Part shown: positions 16,657 to 24,272 of the stretch, in pieces
Numbering within the stretch: position 1 is the stretch's first letter
How the letters are laid out: each line of letters opens with the position of its first letter
Assembly (NCBI RefSeq): GCF_004402705.1
Contig: NZ_SOFM01000021.1
Location: 62,001-126,000 of the forward strand
DNA length: 64,000 bases
Source of the DNA: Cryobacterium mannosilyticum
Lineage (GTDB): Bacteria > Actinomycetota > Actinomycetes > Actinomycetales > Microbacteriaceae
Reading direction: 5' to 3'
Notes under the pieces: model-generated
Database searches by the model: none
What the model saw: only the letters and a program-made list of their open reading frames with translations
Told to the model about the DNA's origin: nothing
Made by a program: the position numbers and the translations under genes

Positions 16657-17100
16657 TTACGGGCACACGCCCGCGGTCACCCCAGTGCTGTCCGTGATGC
16701 GGAATTTCGTGGCACCCGAACTCTTACTCACCCCGTCGATGCAGAAGGCGGTGCCAGATGCCGCCGGCGCGGGCGTCTTGAATGCGATGGAGAGCGTGTT
16801 GTCGCTCTTGGCGAACCCGTACTTAGCAAGGCCCGTTCCGGCTGCCGCATCGAATGTCGGCGCAACAGTCGCACCGTCAGTGAAGTAGGAGACGACGGCG
16901 ATTTTCGCCGTCGCGAGGTCTGACTTGACCCCACCGTCCTTGGCCGAGTCCTGCTGGCCCAAGAAGATCGGGATTGCGATCGCGGCGAGAATCCCGATGA
17001 TGATGACGACGACCAGGAGCTCAATGAGAGTGAAGCCCTTTTCCTTCCGGCCGAGTTCTGAACGCTTGCGGGCAAGCGCTTCCGTGATGCTGCGAATCAT
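16657..17100 (-). CDS. pilA: Major type IV pilin PilA
   Basis: 147 residues. The charged leader ends KEKG and is followed by FTLIELLVVVIIIGILAAIAIP, with Phe1 and Glu5 of the mature pilin, a textbook type IVa N-terminus. The globular domain is short (about 95 residues) and ends in a Cys pair (AFCIDG ... AGVCP) that can close the C-terminal D-loop. It lies 134 bases after pilC in a separate position within the operon, and a hairpin follows it, as expected for the most abundant subunit. Confidence 0.96.
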   Translation of the reverse strand: MIRSITEALARKRSELGRKEKGFTLIELLVVVIIIGILAAIAIPIFLGQQDSAKDGGVKSDLATAKIAVVSYFTDGATVAPTFDAAAGTGLAKYGFAKSDNTLSIAFKTPAPAASGTAFCIDGVSKSSGATKFRITDSTGVTAGVCP

Positions 17101-17234
17101 GTGAATGTCCTTTGCTGGATGGGTGCTGGGAAAGGCGACTGCGTTGCCTGTATTGAGCTTATGGTCCTGCGGTTGGGGCTATAGCCCACGAACAGGGGTG
17201 TTTGGTGCAGAACGCACCCCCAGTCCGGGGCTGG

Positions 17235-18464
17235 CTATTTGATGTATTCGAAGATGCTGAACATGGGCATGTAGAGAGCCACGATCATTCCACCGACCAC
17301 GACCCCGATGAAGGCGATCATCAGGGGTTCGATCAGCGCCGTGAGCTGCTCAGCCGTGGCCTGCACCTCTTGGTCGTAAAAGTCCGCGATCTTGCCGAGC
17401 ATCTGTTGGAGGGCGCCGGCGTCTTCGCCCACCGCGATCATCTGGACGACCATTGCTGGAAAGACAGGTTCCAACGCAAGGGGCCCGGCGATCGACTTGC
17501 CCTGGCGTACGGACTCCTGCACCTTATGCAGAGCCGACTCCACGACCCAGTTTCCTGACGTCTCGCCGACGATGTTGAGCGATTGCAGAATTGGAACGCC
17601 CGCGCCGATCATTGTCGAGAAGTTGCGGCTGAAGCGGGCGATAGCCAGCTTTGTCAGCAAGGGCCCGAAGACGGGAAGTTTGAGCTTCACCGGGTCCAGG
17701 ACCTTGCGCACTCGATCAGTGTTCTTATTCTTGCGCCACCAAACCGCAAAGGCGATTCCGCCGACAATGAGCACAGGAAGGAGCCAAACCATGGTTTTCG
17801 AGAGCACGACGAGTATCTGGGTAGGCAGCGGGAGCTCACCGCCAAACCCCTTGAACATCTTCTCGAAGACCGGAACGATGAAGGTCAGCATGCCGATGAC
17901 GGCGACAACAGCCATGATAAGAACAATGATCGGGTACGCCAGTGCCGACTTGATAGTGTCACGCAGCTTCCCTTCTGACTCAAAGTTGCCGGCTACTGAG
18001 TTGAGCGAGTTCTCAAGGAATCCGCCCGTCTCACCGGCCCTGATCAGGTTGATCATGATGGGCGGGAACACGGTGGAGTGCTTGCCCATCGCTTCGGAAA
18101 GCGAGACTCCGGTCTCGACGTCATTGCGGATCGACGTGAGAATCTTCGCGAGGTCTTTGTTCTCCGTCTGCTCCGAAAGAATATTCAGTGTGCGGAGCAG
18201 CGAGAGCCCTGCCGAAGTCATGGTCGCCATCTGCCGGCTCATGATGGCCAGGTCTTTGAGGCTGATGCTCTTGTTGAACCCGGGGATTTTGATGTCCATG
18301 TTGAGGCCTGTGCCCACCTCAACCTCGGCGACCGAGATCGGCGTCAACCCCATCGCCCGCACCCGCGACATGGCCATGCTCTCTGTGCCGGCATCCAGGC
18401 GCCCCTTGACGACCTTGCCGGCGACGTTGCGTCCCTTGTAGGCGAACGCCAGGCTGGTCGCCAT
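17235..18464 (-). CDS. pilC: Type IV pilus platform protein PilC
   Basis: 409 residues. ATG 18464 shares one base with the pilT stop (TGATG), so the GTG one codon earlier is less likely. Two T2SSF domains each show the typical helix pattern: LAIMSRQMATMTSAGLSLLR in the first and IARFSRNFSTMIGAGVPILQ in the second. Three membrane segments lie near 172-196, 222-240 and 378-400. It is the inner-membrane platform turned by PilB and PilT. Confidence 0.96.
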   Translation of the reverse strand: MATSLAFAYKGRNVAGKVVKGRLDAGTESMAMSRVRAMGLTPISVAEVEVGTGLNMDIKIPGFNKSISLKDLAIMSRQMATMTSAGLSLLRTLNILSEQTENKDLAKILTSIRNDVETGVSLSEAMGKHSTVFPPIMINLIRAGETGGFLENSLNSVAGNFESEGKLRDTIKSALAYPIIVLIMAVVAVIGMLTFIVPVFEKMFKGFGGELPLPTQILVVLSKTMVWLLPVLIVGGIAFAVWWRKNKNTDRVRKVLDPVKLKLPVFGPLLTKLAIARFSRNFSTMIGAGVPILQSLNIVGETSGNWVVESALHKVQESVRQGKSIAGPLALEPVFPAMVVQMIAVGEDAGALQQMLGKIADFYDQEVQATAEQLTALIEPLMIAFIGVVVGGMIVALYMPMFSIFEYIK

Positions 18465-19855
18465 CACTGAGCCCTGGGCGAGTAGGAATCGCCGAAGTCG
18501 ATGCCCTTCGCCCCGCTGACGGATGCTTCGACATGGTCGACCCGGCGGATAAGCTGGTTGAGACCCTCTAGGTCCTGCGCCTTCTCCTCGGCCGATGCCC
18601 GGGAGATCAGTCCCGCGTCTACGAGCTCGGCCAGGTGCTGATCCATGGTGTGCATGCCCAGGGCCTTACCGGCCTGCATCGAGGAAGCGACCTGGTAGGT
18701 CTTTCCCTCGCGAATCAGGTTGGCCACGGCGGAAGTCGTGACCATCACCTCGGTGGCGACGACCCGGCCTCCACCGATCTTCTTGACCAGGGTCTGACAG
18801 ACCACGCCCTGCAGGGTGGCGGCGAGCTGCGCGCGCACCTGCCCCTGTTGGTGCGGCGGGAACACGTCGATGACACGGTCGATGGTCTGGGCAGCAGACT
18901 GCGTGTGCAGGGTGGCGAAGACGAGGTGGCCGGTCTCGGCGGCGGTCAGGGCGACCGAGATCGTCTCCAGGTCGCGCAGCTCGCCGATCAGGATCACGTC
19001 GGGGTCCTGGCGCAGCACGTGCTTCAACGCAGCGGCGAAGCTGTGGGTGTCGTGGCCCACCTCGCGCTGGTTCACCAGCGACTTCTGGTGTCTGTGCAGA
19101 AACTCGATCGGGTCCTCGACCGTCACGATGTGGTCGGCTCTCGTACGGTTGACGAGGTCGATCAGCGCGGCCAGGGTGGTGGACTTGCCCGAACCGGTCG
19201 GGCCGGTGACCAGCACGAGCCCACGCGGCAGCTTGGCGAACTGGCTCACCGTCTCGGGGATACCGAGGTCCTTGAGCGGCTTGATCTCGCGCGGGATAAG
19301 CCGGAAGGCCCCGCCGATCGAGTTGCGCTGGTAGTAGTAGTTGACGCGAAAGCGCGCCCCGCCGGCCGTGTAGGCGAAGTCAAGCTCGAGTTCCTCCTCG
19401 AACTGTGCGCGCTGCTTGGGCGAGAGGATGCTGTAGAGCGCCGAGGTGACCTTGTCACCCATCCAGCGGGACTCACCCTCGATCGGCCGGAGGCCACCGT
19501 CGACGCGGATACTCGGCGGGGCGCCGACCGTGATGTGAAGGTCGGACGCACCGGTGTCGAGCACCTCGGCCAGTGCATTCAGCAGATCGAGGTCCGAGAC
19601 CTCATTGTCGGTGCTCCTGGTGCGGGAGCGTCGGCCTGTTGTCTCGACCGGACCGGTGTCCGAGTCCGCCGGGAGAACGGCGGTCTCCAGCGGGTGGGCG
19701 TGCGCGACATCCGTAATGTGCGTTTCAACAACCGGAATTTCGGCAAGAACTTCAGTCGAGTCGTCGAGACCGTCCGGTTCGGGATCGCCGAGGCTCCAGC
19801 TGCCGCCGGCAGCCCCGGGCGGTGTCACCGGGATTTCGTAAATTGGCTGGCTCAT
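18464..19855 (-). CDS. pilT: Type IV pilus retraction ATPase PilT
   Basis: 463 residues, about 100 longer than usual because of a disordered acidic N-terminus (residues 1-95). AAGGGGA 7 bases upstream supports ATG 19855. The core has Walker A GPTGSGKS near 217, Asp box VTVEDPIEFLH, Walker B DPDVILIGELRD, His box ATLHTQSAAQTIDR and the PilT-specific retraction motif (here AVANLIREGK). It depolymerises the pilus, so twitching or DNA uptake is possible. It lies 19 bases after pilB. Confidence 0.95.
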   Translation of the reverse strand: MSQPIYEIPVTPPGAAGGSWSLGDPEPDGLDDSTEVLAEIPVVETHITDVAHAHPLETAVLPADSDTGPVETTGRRSRTRSTDNEVSDLDLLNALAEVLDTGASDLHITVGAPPSIRVDGGLRPIEGESRWMGDKVTSALYSILSPKQRAQFEEELELDFAYTAGGARFRVNYYYQRNSIGGAFRLIPREIKPLKDLGIPETVSQFAKLPRGLVLVTGPTGSGKSTTLAALIDLVNRTRADHIVTVEDPIEFLHRHQKSLVNQREVGHDTHSFAAALKHVLRQDPDVILIGELRDLETISVALTAAETGHLVFATLHTQSAAQTIDRVIDVFPPHQQGQVRAQLAATLQGVVCQTLVKKIGGGRVVATEVMVTTSAVANLIREGKTYQVASSMQAGKALGMHTMDQHLAELVDAGLISRASAEEKAQDLEGLNQLIRRVDHVEASVSGAKGIDFGDSYSPRAQ

Positions 19856-19874
19856 GCAGATGTCCCCTTCAGCA

Positions 19875-21545
19875 CTATGCGACCACTCGCAAGATTTCTT
19901 CGATCGATGTCAAACCCAGTTGCGCCTTGGCCCAGCCGTCTTCGCGGAGCGTGATCATGCCCTGTTCGCGCGCGACCCGGCCGATTTCGGCGCTGGACGA
20001 GCGGGACACGGCGAGGCGCTCGATCTCCTCGGTCACCGTCATCACCTCGTGCACGGCGATCCGGCCGCGGTAGCCGGTCTTCGAACAATGCGAGCAGCCG
20101 ACCGGTCCGTATATCGTCGGCAGCGGTCGCTCCGGGTCGAACGCGAAGCGCAACCGGGTCAGGTACTCCGCCGTCAGCACGGACGGCTTCTTGCACTTGT
20201 CGCAGAGGCGTCGGGCCAGCCGCTGGGCGACCACGCAGTCCAGGGCGGACCCGACCAGGAACGGTTCGATGCCCATCTCCGTGAGCCGGGTGATCGCGCT
20301 CGGCGCGTCGTTGGTGTGCAGGGTCGACAGCACGAGGTGCCCGGTCAGCGACGCCTCGATGGCGATCTGCGCGGTCTCGTGGTCGCGGATCTCACCCAGC
20401 AGCACGACATCCGGGTCGCTGCGCAGGATGCTGCGGAGCGCGCTGGCGAAGGTGAGGCCGGCCTTCGGGTTCACCTGCACCTGGTTGATGCCCGCCATGC
20501 GGTACTCGACCGGGTCTTCAACTGTGATCACGTTGATCTCGGGGCGGGCGACGGCTCCCAGGGTCGTGTAGAGGGTGGTCGACTTGCCCGAACCCGTCGG
20601 ACCGGTGATCAGAATCATGCCGTAGGGCTTGGAGTAGGAGGTCTTGTAGGCCTCGAAGTTGTAGTCCAGGAGAGCCAGCGCGCGCACGTCCAGGGTCGTG
20701 TTCGAGTTGTCGAGAATTCGCATGACGACCTTCTCGCCCCACACGGTGGGCAGGGTCGCGACGCGCAGGTCGATCTGGCGGCCGGCGTGGCGCACGGTCA
20801 TGCGGCCGTCCTGCGGTTTACGCCGCTCGGCGATATCGATGTCGCTCATGATCTTGAGCCGCGAAATGACGCCGTTCTGGATGCTCTTGGGCGCGGTCTG
20901 CATCTCGTGCAGCACGCCGTCGATGCGGTAGCGCACCCGCAGGCTGTGCTCGCCGGGTTCGATGTGGATGTCGGACGCCATGTCCTGGATGGCCTGGCTG
21001 ACCAGCAGGTTCACGAACCGCACGATCGGGGCGTCGTCGTCAATGGAGTCCGAGACGCCGAAGGATGAGCTCTCGGCGGCGGCGTTCTCTTCCTCCAGGG
21101 TGGAGGTCAGGTCGCTGAGTTCGTCGTCGGCGCGGTGGTAGCGGGTGATCGCGGCGAGCAGGTCGCCACGTTCGGCGACCACCTGGGTGACGCGCATCCG
21201 TGACGCCTCGCGCACGTCGTCGACGGCGAAGACGTTGCCGGGGTCGACCATGGCCAGGATGAGCCGGCCGTTGTCGACCGCGATCGGAATGACCTCGTGG
21301 CGTTTGCAGACCGCGACCGGCACCAGCGAGACCGCCAGGCGGTCGACCGGGTAGTCGGCCAGCTCGACGAAGGGGAGGTTGGCCTGCTGCGCTCGGGCCT
21401 TGGCGAATTGCACCTCGGTGATGACGCCCTTGGTGACGAGGGCGCGCACGGCGGTCTCGTCGGCCGGGTCGCCCGCCATCAAATGGTCGAGTTCCTCGAT
21501 CGGGAGCAGACCGTGCAGGATCAGAATCTCGGTGAGGCTGGCCAC
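19875..21545 (-). CDS. pilB: Type IV pilus extension ATPase PilB
   Basis: 556 residues with a GTG start and GAGAGG 5 bases upstream. An N-terminal MshEN/T2SSE-N domain (about 1-150) is followed by the hexameric ATPase: Walker A GPTGSGKS near 313, Asp box VEDPVEYRM, Walker B DPDVVLLGEIRD, His box STLHTNDAPSA and a zinc site with CDKCKK and CSHCSKTGYRGR near 450-490. It is the first gene of the pilus operon. MshEN-type N-domains can bind cyclic-di-GMP in other bacteria, and the neighbouring cyclic-di-GMP genes make this worth testing here. Confidence 0.96.
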   Translation of the reverse strand: MASLTEILILHGLLPIEELDHLMAGDPADETAVRALVTKGVITEVQFAKARAQQANLPFVELADYPVDRLAVSLVPVAVCKRHEVIPIAVDNGRLILAMVDPGNVFAVDDVREASRMRVTQVVAERGDLLAAITRYHRADDELSDLTSTLEEENAAAESSSFGVSDSIDDDAPIVRFVNLLVSQAIQDMASDIHIEPGEHSLRVRYRIDGVLHEMQTAPKSIQNGVISRLKIMSDIDIAERRKPQDGRMTVRHAGRQIDLRVATLPTVWGEKVVMRILDNSNTTLDVRALALLDYNFEAYKTSYSKPYGMILITGPTGSGKSTTLYTTLGAVARPEINVITVEDPVEYRMAGINQVQVNPKAGLTFASALRSILRSDPDVVLLGEIRDHETAQIAIEASLTGHLVLSTLHTNDAPSAITRLTEMGIEPFLVGSALDCVVAQRLARRLCDKCKKPSVLTAEYLTRLRFAFDPERPLPTIYGPVGCSHCSKTGYRGRIAVHEVMTVTEEIERLAVSRSSSAEIGRVAREQGMITLREDGWAKAQLGLTSIEEILRVVA

Positions 21546-21839
21546 GCGAACCTCTCCCGGACTGTAGAGCGCTGCTGGAACTGCGAGTGCTTGCAGCAGG
21601 GTGAAGCGGCACTCGAAATGTAATGGGTAACGAAAAACGGTATCCCGCCGGGGTGCCGCCGACCAGTCCCGCGATCAGGGGGTACGGGGGTGAAACGGTA
21701 CGTACCCAGGGATTCACTTCGCTGAACCGTACTTGAAGAGTAGCGCCCCTTCATCAAGTCGTAGACGCGACGCGCAAGACCTCCTGCCGGTCAATCGTTG
21801 CTGCTAGGTTTTGTCCCAGAAGCGACCGGGGGAAATGCG
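21546..21839. promoter_or_regulatory. Divergent regulatory region between pilB and the PilZ glycosyltransferase
   Basis: About 294 bases with no gene separate the two divergent starts. The centre contains the perfect palindrome GGTACGTACC (21697-21706), preceded by another GGTACG (21681-21686) and followed by CCGTAC in CTGAACCGTACTTG. Such spaced half-sites look like a regulator-binding region serving both directions. No confident -10/-35 pair was assigned. Confidence 0.45.
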
Positions 21840-24230
21840 ATGATCCTGCAAAACTGGCAGTGGATGTTTGTCTACCCGGCGGTCGTTCTGGCCATCATGG
21901 AGACCCTCTGGATCGTCTCCCGGAAACGACCCGGATTCGGGCACCGGACCGCAATCGTGATCAGCCTCCTCGTCCGGCTCATCTACCTGGTCTGGCGGGT
22001 GCTCTTCACTATTCCGACGGATGCGTGGTGGAACACGGCTACCGGTTTGGTATTGCTGGCTGTCGAGGTCATCGGTTTTGCCCAGTCCGTGACGGTCTAT
22101 GCGACCTTGTGGCGGCCGCACGCCGGAGTCAGTGTGCCGCTGCCACCGGCGGACAAACTCCCCAGCGTCGACGTATTCATCGCAACCTACAACGAACCCG
22201 TGTCCATGCTCCGCATGACGATCGCCGGTGCTGTGAGCATGCGCTACCCACGCGATGCCGTACGAATTTACGTGTGCGACGACGGCGGACGAGACGAAGT
22301 GCGTCAGCTGGCCGAGCAATACGGGGCAACCCACATCACCAGGGAGGACCACGCGCATGCCAAGGCCGGCAACCTGAACAACGCGCTCGGTCTGAGCGAA
22401 GGCGAATTGATCGTGACCCTGGACGCAGACATGGTGCCACGACCCGATTTCCTGGAACACACCGTGGGCCGTTTTCAGGACGAGAGACTGGGATTCGTCC
22501 AGTCACCGCAGGCGTTCTACAACGAGGACCCGTTTCAGTACAACCTCTTTTCCGGCAAGGCCCTGCCGAACGAGCAGGACTTCTTCATGCGCACCCTCCA
22601 GGGCGGCAAGTCCCGATTCAACGCCGTGATGTATGTCGGAAGCAACACCGTCTTCCGACGCACGGCGCTCGAGACGGTCGGAGGATTCGCGGTCGGCGTG
22701 ATCACTGAAGACCTCGCCACCGGCATGCTCATCCAGGCGGCGAAGTACCGGACCGAGTTCGTGCCGGAGATCATCGCCGCAGGTCTGGCCCCCGAGAATC
22801 TTGCCGACATGCTCAAGCAGCGCGACCGGTGGTGTCGCGGGAATATCCAGACCGCTCGAAAGTGGAACCCGTTGACGCTGCCGGGTCTCACTCCCATGCA
22901 ACGGTGGTTGTATTCCGACGCGGTCGTGTACTGGTACTTCGGCGTCTTCAAGCTGATCTACATCCTGGCGCCCATCCTGTTCCTGCTATTCGGAGTCACC
23001 GCACTGGACACGAGCGTGGAGGCTCTGATCGTGTTCTGGCTCCCGTCGTACCTCTGCGTCACGATGTGCTTCGTCATCGTCGTCGGCCGGCGACGGAGCC
23101 ACTCGTGGAGCAACATCTACGAGTTGGCGCTAACCCCCGCCATCGCCTTCTCCGCCGCGGCCGAAACACTCGGACTGAAGGTCAAGGCGTTCAACGTCAC
23201 ACCCAAGGGGGTCGGCTTGCAGCGGCAGGTATTCCACTGGCGGATCGCGCTCCCCCACCTGGTTTTGCTGGTGCTCTCGGCAATCGGCCTGCTCAACGCT
23301 CTTGTCTTTTCTCCACAGCTCGCCGGCACCGCCGCTCTGTTCATCAATGTCTTCTGGTGCCTGTATTTCGTTGTCGGCCTGGCATTGTCGGTCGCCCTCT
23401 GTGTGGAGCGCCCCCGTCTGCGGTCGGCCGAGCGCACACGCATGGGGACGATGGTGACCGCCGAATTCCAGCGAATCGGGAGTCACCCGGGAGTCCTTGT
23501 CGATCTCAGTCTCACGGGTGCGCGGGTTACGATTCCCTGGTCCGATCGGCTGGAACCTGACGTATTCGCCTCGCAGACCGCCGCGGTCACCGCTCTGCGG
23601 CTACCTGACATCGGAGCCGTGCGCGGAACCGGAAGCTGGATAGCCACCACGCCTCAAGGAGTCAGCGTCGGCTTTCGGTTTGATCCGCTCACTCCGGAGC
23701 AGACCGTGGAATTGGTGCGTGTAATCACCGAGTCACCGAATTGGGTCCGAGGAGACGAGGAGGAGAAGGCACTCCTCGTAACCGCAGGTTGGCGGGCAGT
23801 GCGCGGAGCCTCCCGCACCCTCGCGCCCTGGCGACGGTCCCAGGTGCGGGTAGCCAGCGGCGCCCAGGCCATCTTGCACCCTGTTGCCTCGGTGGAGATC
23901 GAATCGGCCCTCCAACGGGCACGGAAGAGATCGACCGAACGTGCCGTCGGTGGTCTGACCGACGGTTCCCAGGGCGCCGTCGTCGTACAGGTCGCTGACC
24001 AGCCATCGCCCTCGGACCCCACAACGCTCACCGCAGTGGTCGAAGACATCGGTTTCGGCGGCTGTCGGCTCTCGATGCGCCACCGCCTGCAACCGGGATC
24101 GCTCGTCATTGTTGAGATCCCCGGAAGCCTGGCGATTCCTGAGGGGGCCGAGGTGCGCTGGGTCAAGCGTCGCGGTTTACGGTTTGAGGCCGGCCTGCAG
24201 TTCGACCGGTCGGCCCCAAACCACGACTGA
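21840..24230 (+). CDS. BcsA-like family 2 glycosyltransferase with PilZ domain
   Basis: 796 residues. ATG 21840 has GGGGGA 7 bases upstream; a TTG at 21798 has none. Three to four membrane helices are followed by a GT2 domain with DDGGRDE near 146, DADMVPR near 194, TED near 289 and QRDRWCRGN near 326, the full processive synthase set. More membrane helices follow. A PilZ domain (about 532-630) has R-PRL-R and the DLSLTGAR signature for cyclic-di-GMP binding. A second PilZ-like fold near 720-790 is degenerate (DIGFGGCRL). It probably makes a cellulose-like or other beta-glycan exopolymer on cyclic-di-GMP activation. No bcsB-like partner is seen. Confidence 0.9.
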   Translation: MILQNWQWMFVYPAVVLAIMETLWIVSRKRPGFGHRTAIVISLLVRLIYLVWRVLFTIPTDAWWNTATGLVLLAVEVIGFAQSVTVYATLWRPHAGVSVPLPPADKLPSVDVFIATYNEPVSMLRMTIAGAVSMRYPRDAVRIYVCDDGGRDEVRQLAEQYGATHITREDHAHAKAGNLNNALGLSEGELIVTLDADMVPRPDFLEHTVGRFQDERLGFVQSPQAFYNEDPFQYNLFSGKALPNEQDFFMRTLQGGKSRFNAVMYVGSNTVFRRTALETVGGFAVGVITEDLATGMLIQAAKYRTEFVPEIIAAGLAPENLADMLKQRDRWCRGNIQTARKWNPLTLPGLTPMQRWLYSDAVVYWYFGVFKLIYILAPILFLLFGVTALDTSVEALIVFWLPSYLCVTMCFVIVVGRRRSHSWSNIYELALTPAIAFSAAAETLGLKVKAFNVTPKGVGLQRQVFHWRIALPHLVLLVLSAIGLLNALVFSPQLAGTAALFINVFWCLYFVVGLALSVALCVERPRLRSAERTRMGTMVTAEFQRIGSHPGVLVDLSLTGARVTIPWSDRLEPDVFASQTAAVTALRLPDIGAVRGTGSWIATTPQGVSVGFRFDPLTPEQTVELVRVITESPNWVRGDEEEKALLVTAGWRAVRGASRTLAPWRRSQVRVASGAQAILHPVASVEIESALQRARKRSTERAVGGLTDGSQGAVVVQVADQPSPSDPTTLTAVVEDIGFGGCRLSMRHRLQPGSLVIVEIPGSLAIPEGAEVRWVKRRGLRFEAGLQFDRSAPNHD

Positions 24231-24272
24231 CCGTCCGCGTCGGCGTGCGCCCGGTCGACCGGGCGGAGACGA

